Assembly: GCF_011040385.1 (NCBI RefSeq)
Contig: NZ_JAAIKB010000020.1
Coordinates: 1-64,000 of the forward strand
From: Falsiroseomonas algicola
GTDB taxonomy: Bacteria > Pseudomonadota > Alphaproteobacteria > Acetobacterales > Acetobacteraceae
Length of the DNA stretch: 64,000 nt
Direction: 5' to 3'
Shown: positions 62,958-64,000 of the stretch, piece after piece
How the letters are laid out: every line of letters begins with the position of its first letter
Position numbering within the stretch: position 1 is the first letter of the stretch
The notes under the pieces: generated by a model
The model's input: only the letters and a program-made list of their open reading frames with translations
What the model was told of the DNA's origin: nothing
Database searches by the model: none
Translations under genes and position numbers: made by a program

Positions 62958-64000
62958 ATGCGTGCTGAGGCCGAGACGGGCCTGCCCCGGATGGGCGGGA
63001 CGATGGCGGCGCGGCTGCGCGACTTCGACTGGGCGGCGACGCCGCTGGGGGATGCGAGGGCCTGGCCGCCGGCGCAGCGGGCCAGCGTCGCCACCGTGCT
63101 CGCCATGCCCGTCCCGAGCGTGCTGCTCTGGGGCCCGGGGCTGACCATCGCCGCGCATAACGATGCCTACCTGGCCCTGCTGGGGGAGAAGCCGAACCCG
63201 CTGGGGCGATCCTTCCTCGAGGTCTGGGCGGAGGCGCGGGAGCGGATCGAGCCGCAGATCGCCCGCGCCCTGGCGGGGGAGACGGCGTGGAACCGCGGGC
63301 AGCGCTTCCTGCTCTCCCGCGGCGGGGCGGCGGCGGAGGCCTGGTTCGACTACGGCTTCAGCCCGGTCTTCGACGAGGACGGGCAGGCGGCCGGCGTGCT
63401 GCACACCGCCATCGAGATCACGCCGCAGATGGAGGCCGAGGCGGCGCTGCGGGAGCGGACCCGCCAGGACCTGCACCGCGCGGAGACGGAGCGGGAGCGG
63501 CAGCGGCGGCTCTATGAGGCGATCCTCGGCAATACGCCGGACCTTGCCTATGTCTGGGCGCTCGACCACCGCTTCATCTACGCCAATGAAGGCCTGCTGC
63601 GGATGTGGGGGCGGAGCTGGGACGAGGCGATCGGGAAGAACTGCCTCGAGCTCGGCTATCCCGACTGGCACGCCGCCATGCATGACCGCGAGATCGAGCA
63701 GGTGGTGGCGACGGGCCGGCCGGTGCGGGGCGAGGTGCCCTTCGCCGGCACCTTCGGCCGGCGCATCTACGACTACATCCTGGTGCCGGTCTTCGACGCC
63801 GAGGGGCGCGTGGAGGCGGTGGCCGGCACGACGCGGGACGTGACGGAGGCCCGGCAGGTGGAGGCCGCGCTGCGGGAGAGCGAGGCGCGCTTCCGGCTGA
63901 TGGCGGATGCGGTGCCGCAGATCGTCTGGATCACGGATGCGACGGGCCGGATGGAGTTCTTCAACCGGCAGTTCACGGACTACACCGGCGCGCCGCACCG
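62958..64000 (+). CDS. PAS-domain sensor histidine kinase, N-terminal part (cut by window edge)
   Basis: 347 residues are visible. A first PAS domain (about 20-145) contains the WATPLGDARAWP opening typical of alphaproteobacterial HWE-type kinases and PVPSVLLWGPGLTIAAHNDA. A second PAS (about 185-300) has ILGNTPDLAYVWALDHRFIY and ends with the PAC block VAGTTRDVTEARQVEAAL. A third PAS begins at about 305 (RLMADAVPQIVWITDATG). The kinase domain must lie beyond the window. Ligand and partner are unknown. Confidence 0.85.
   Translation, partial: MRAEAETGLPRMGGTMAARLRDFDWAATPLGDARAWPPAQRASVATVLAMPVPSVLLWGPGLTIAAHNDAYLALLGEKPNPLGRSFLEVWAEARERIEPQIARALAGETAWNRGQRFLLSRGGAAAEAWFDYGFSPVFDEDGQAAGVLHTAIEITPQMEAEAALRERTRQDLHRAETERERQRRLYEAILGNTPDLAYVWALDHRFIYANEGLLRMWGRSWDEAIGKNCLELGYPDWHAAMHDREIEQVVATGRPVRGEVPFAGTFGRRIYDYILVPVFDAEGRVEAVAGTTRDVTEARQVEAALRESEARFRLMADAVPQIVWITDATGRMEFFNRQFTDYTGAPH

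Overview
The window is about 70% GC and reads as the chromosome of an alphaproteobacterium. Gene content and order suggest Rhodospirillales, most likely Acetobacteraceae (Roseomonas-like). Evidence includes an AddAB system with alphaproteobacterial architecture, MucR, a CxxC-less alphaproteobacterial Fur, a CP4-like class II EPSP synthase, a TIGR02300 zinc-ribbon protein, and the pyrF-trpF-trpB-trpA, tsaE-amgK-murU-addB-addA-trxA, accD-folC and aroA-cmk-rpsA blocks. The family-level assignment is inference; no rRNA gene is present.

Layout. 1-2.9 kb is a pile of decayed insertion sequences: an IS30 end inside an IS3 orfB, an IS3 orfA stub, a broken ISL3 transposase and an IS256 remnant. 3.06-4.54 kb holds one foreign, lower-GC SGNH-type esterase gene lying against the 3' end of tRNA-Arg(CCG), which suggests a tRNA-anchored island. 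5.2-11.3 kb carries a gentisate-dioxygenase-like cupin (with a 159-bp MITE at its stop codon) and the lapA-pyrF-trpF-GNAT-trpB-trpA run. 11.5-28.5 kb holds an Fpr-type reductase, tsaE-amgK-murU (murein recycling and tRNA t6A), addB-addA (double-strand break repair), trxA, a PQQ-type sugar dehydrogenase, a periplasmic thioredoxin with CcdA, an NCS2 permease, and folC-accD on the minus strand. Compared with the usual alphaproteobacterial order this 17-kb block looks inverted. 28.6-32.4 kb is a peroxide-response cluster: katG with a degenerate Fur-like gene, divergent from oxyR, with a good OxyR site between.

32.4-35.6 kb is a tightly coupled three-gene operon: a membrane protein, a lipoprotein, and a peptidoglycan-binding lytic transglycosylase with no signal peptide. 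It resembles a holin/spanin/endolysin set and is the best candidate here for an undescribed system. 35.7-44.6 kb is housekeeping: ihfB, sppA, a membrane-fused aminopropyltransferase-like protein, ydcF, rpsA, cmk, aroA and TIGR02300. 44.6-47 kb is a small accessory patch with a stand-alone IS5-type domain protein, an AT-rich orphan gene and an orphan Phd antitoxin. 47-53 kb holds YdcF, a methyltransferase, an IalB-like protein, rlmN, an MFS transporter and a cyclase-family hydrolase. 53-55.4 kb holds two adjacent toxin-antitoxin modules, PIN type and RES/Xre type, in convergent orientation. 55.5-64 kb contains an HPF-like protein with a long acidic extension, a membrane alpha/beta hydrolase, a THUMP methyltransferase, an MFS transporter, fur-olsB, mucR, tusA and the start of a PAS histidine kinase cut by the window edge.

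Two families of intergenic palindromic repeats recur through the window. Within each family the loops and linkers stay constant while the stems change in a compensatory way, so the folded form appears to be what is kept. One copy supplies the likely Shine-Dalgarno of accD; two copies of the other family sit directly upstream of the addA and MFS start codons. No rRNA operon, CRISPR array, intact insertion sequence or intact prophage is visible.
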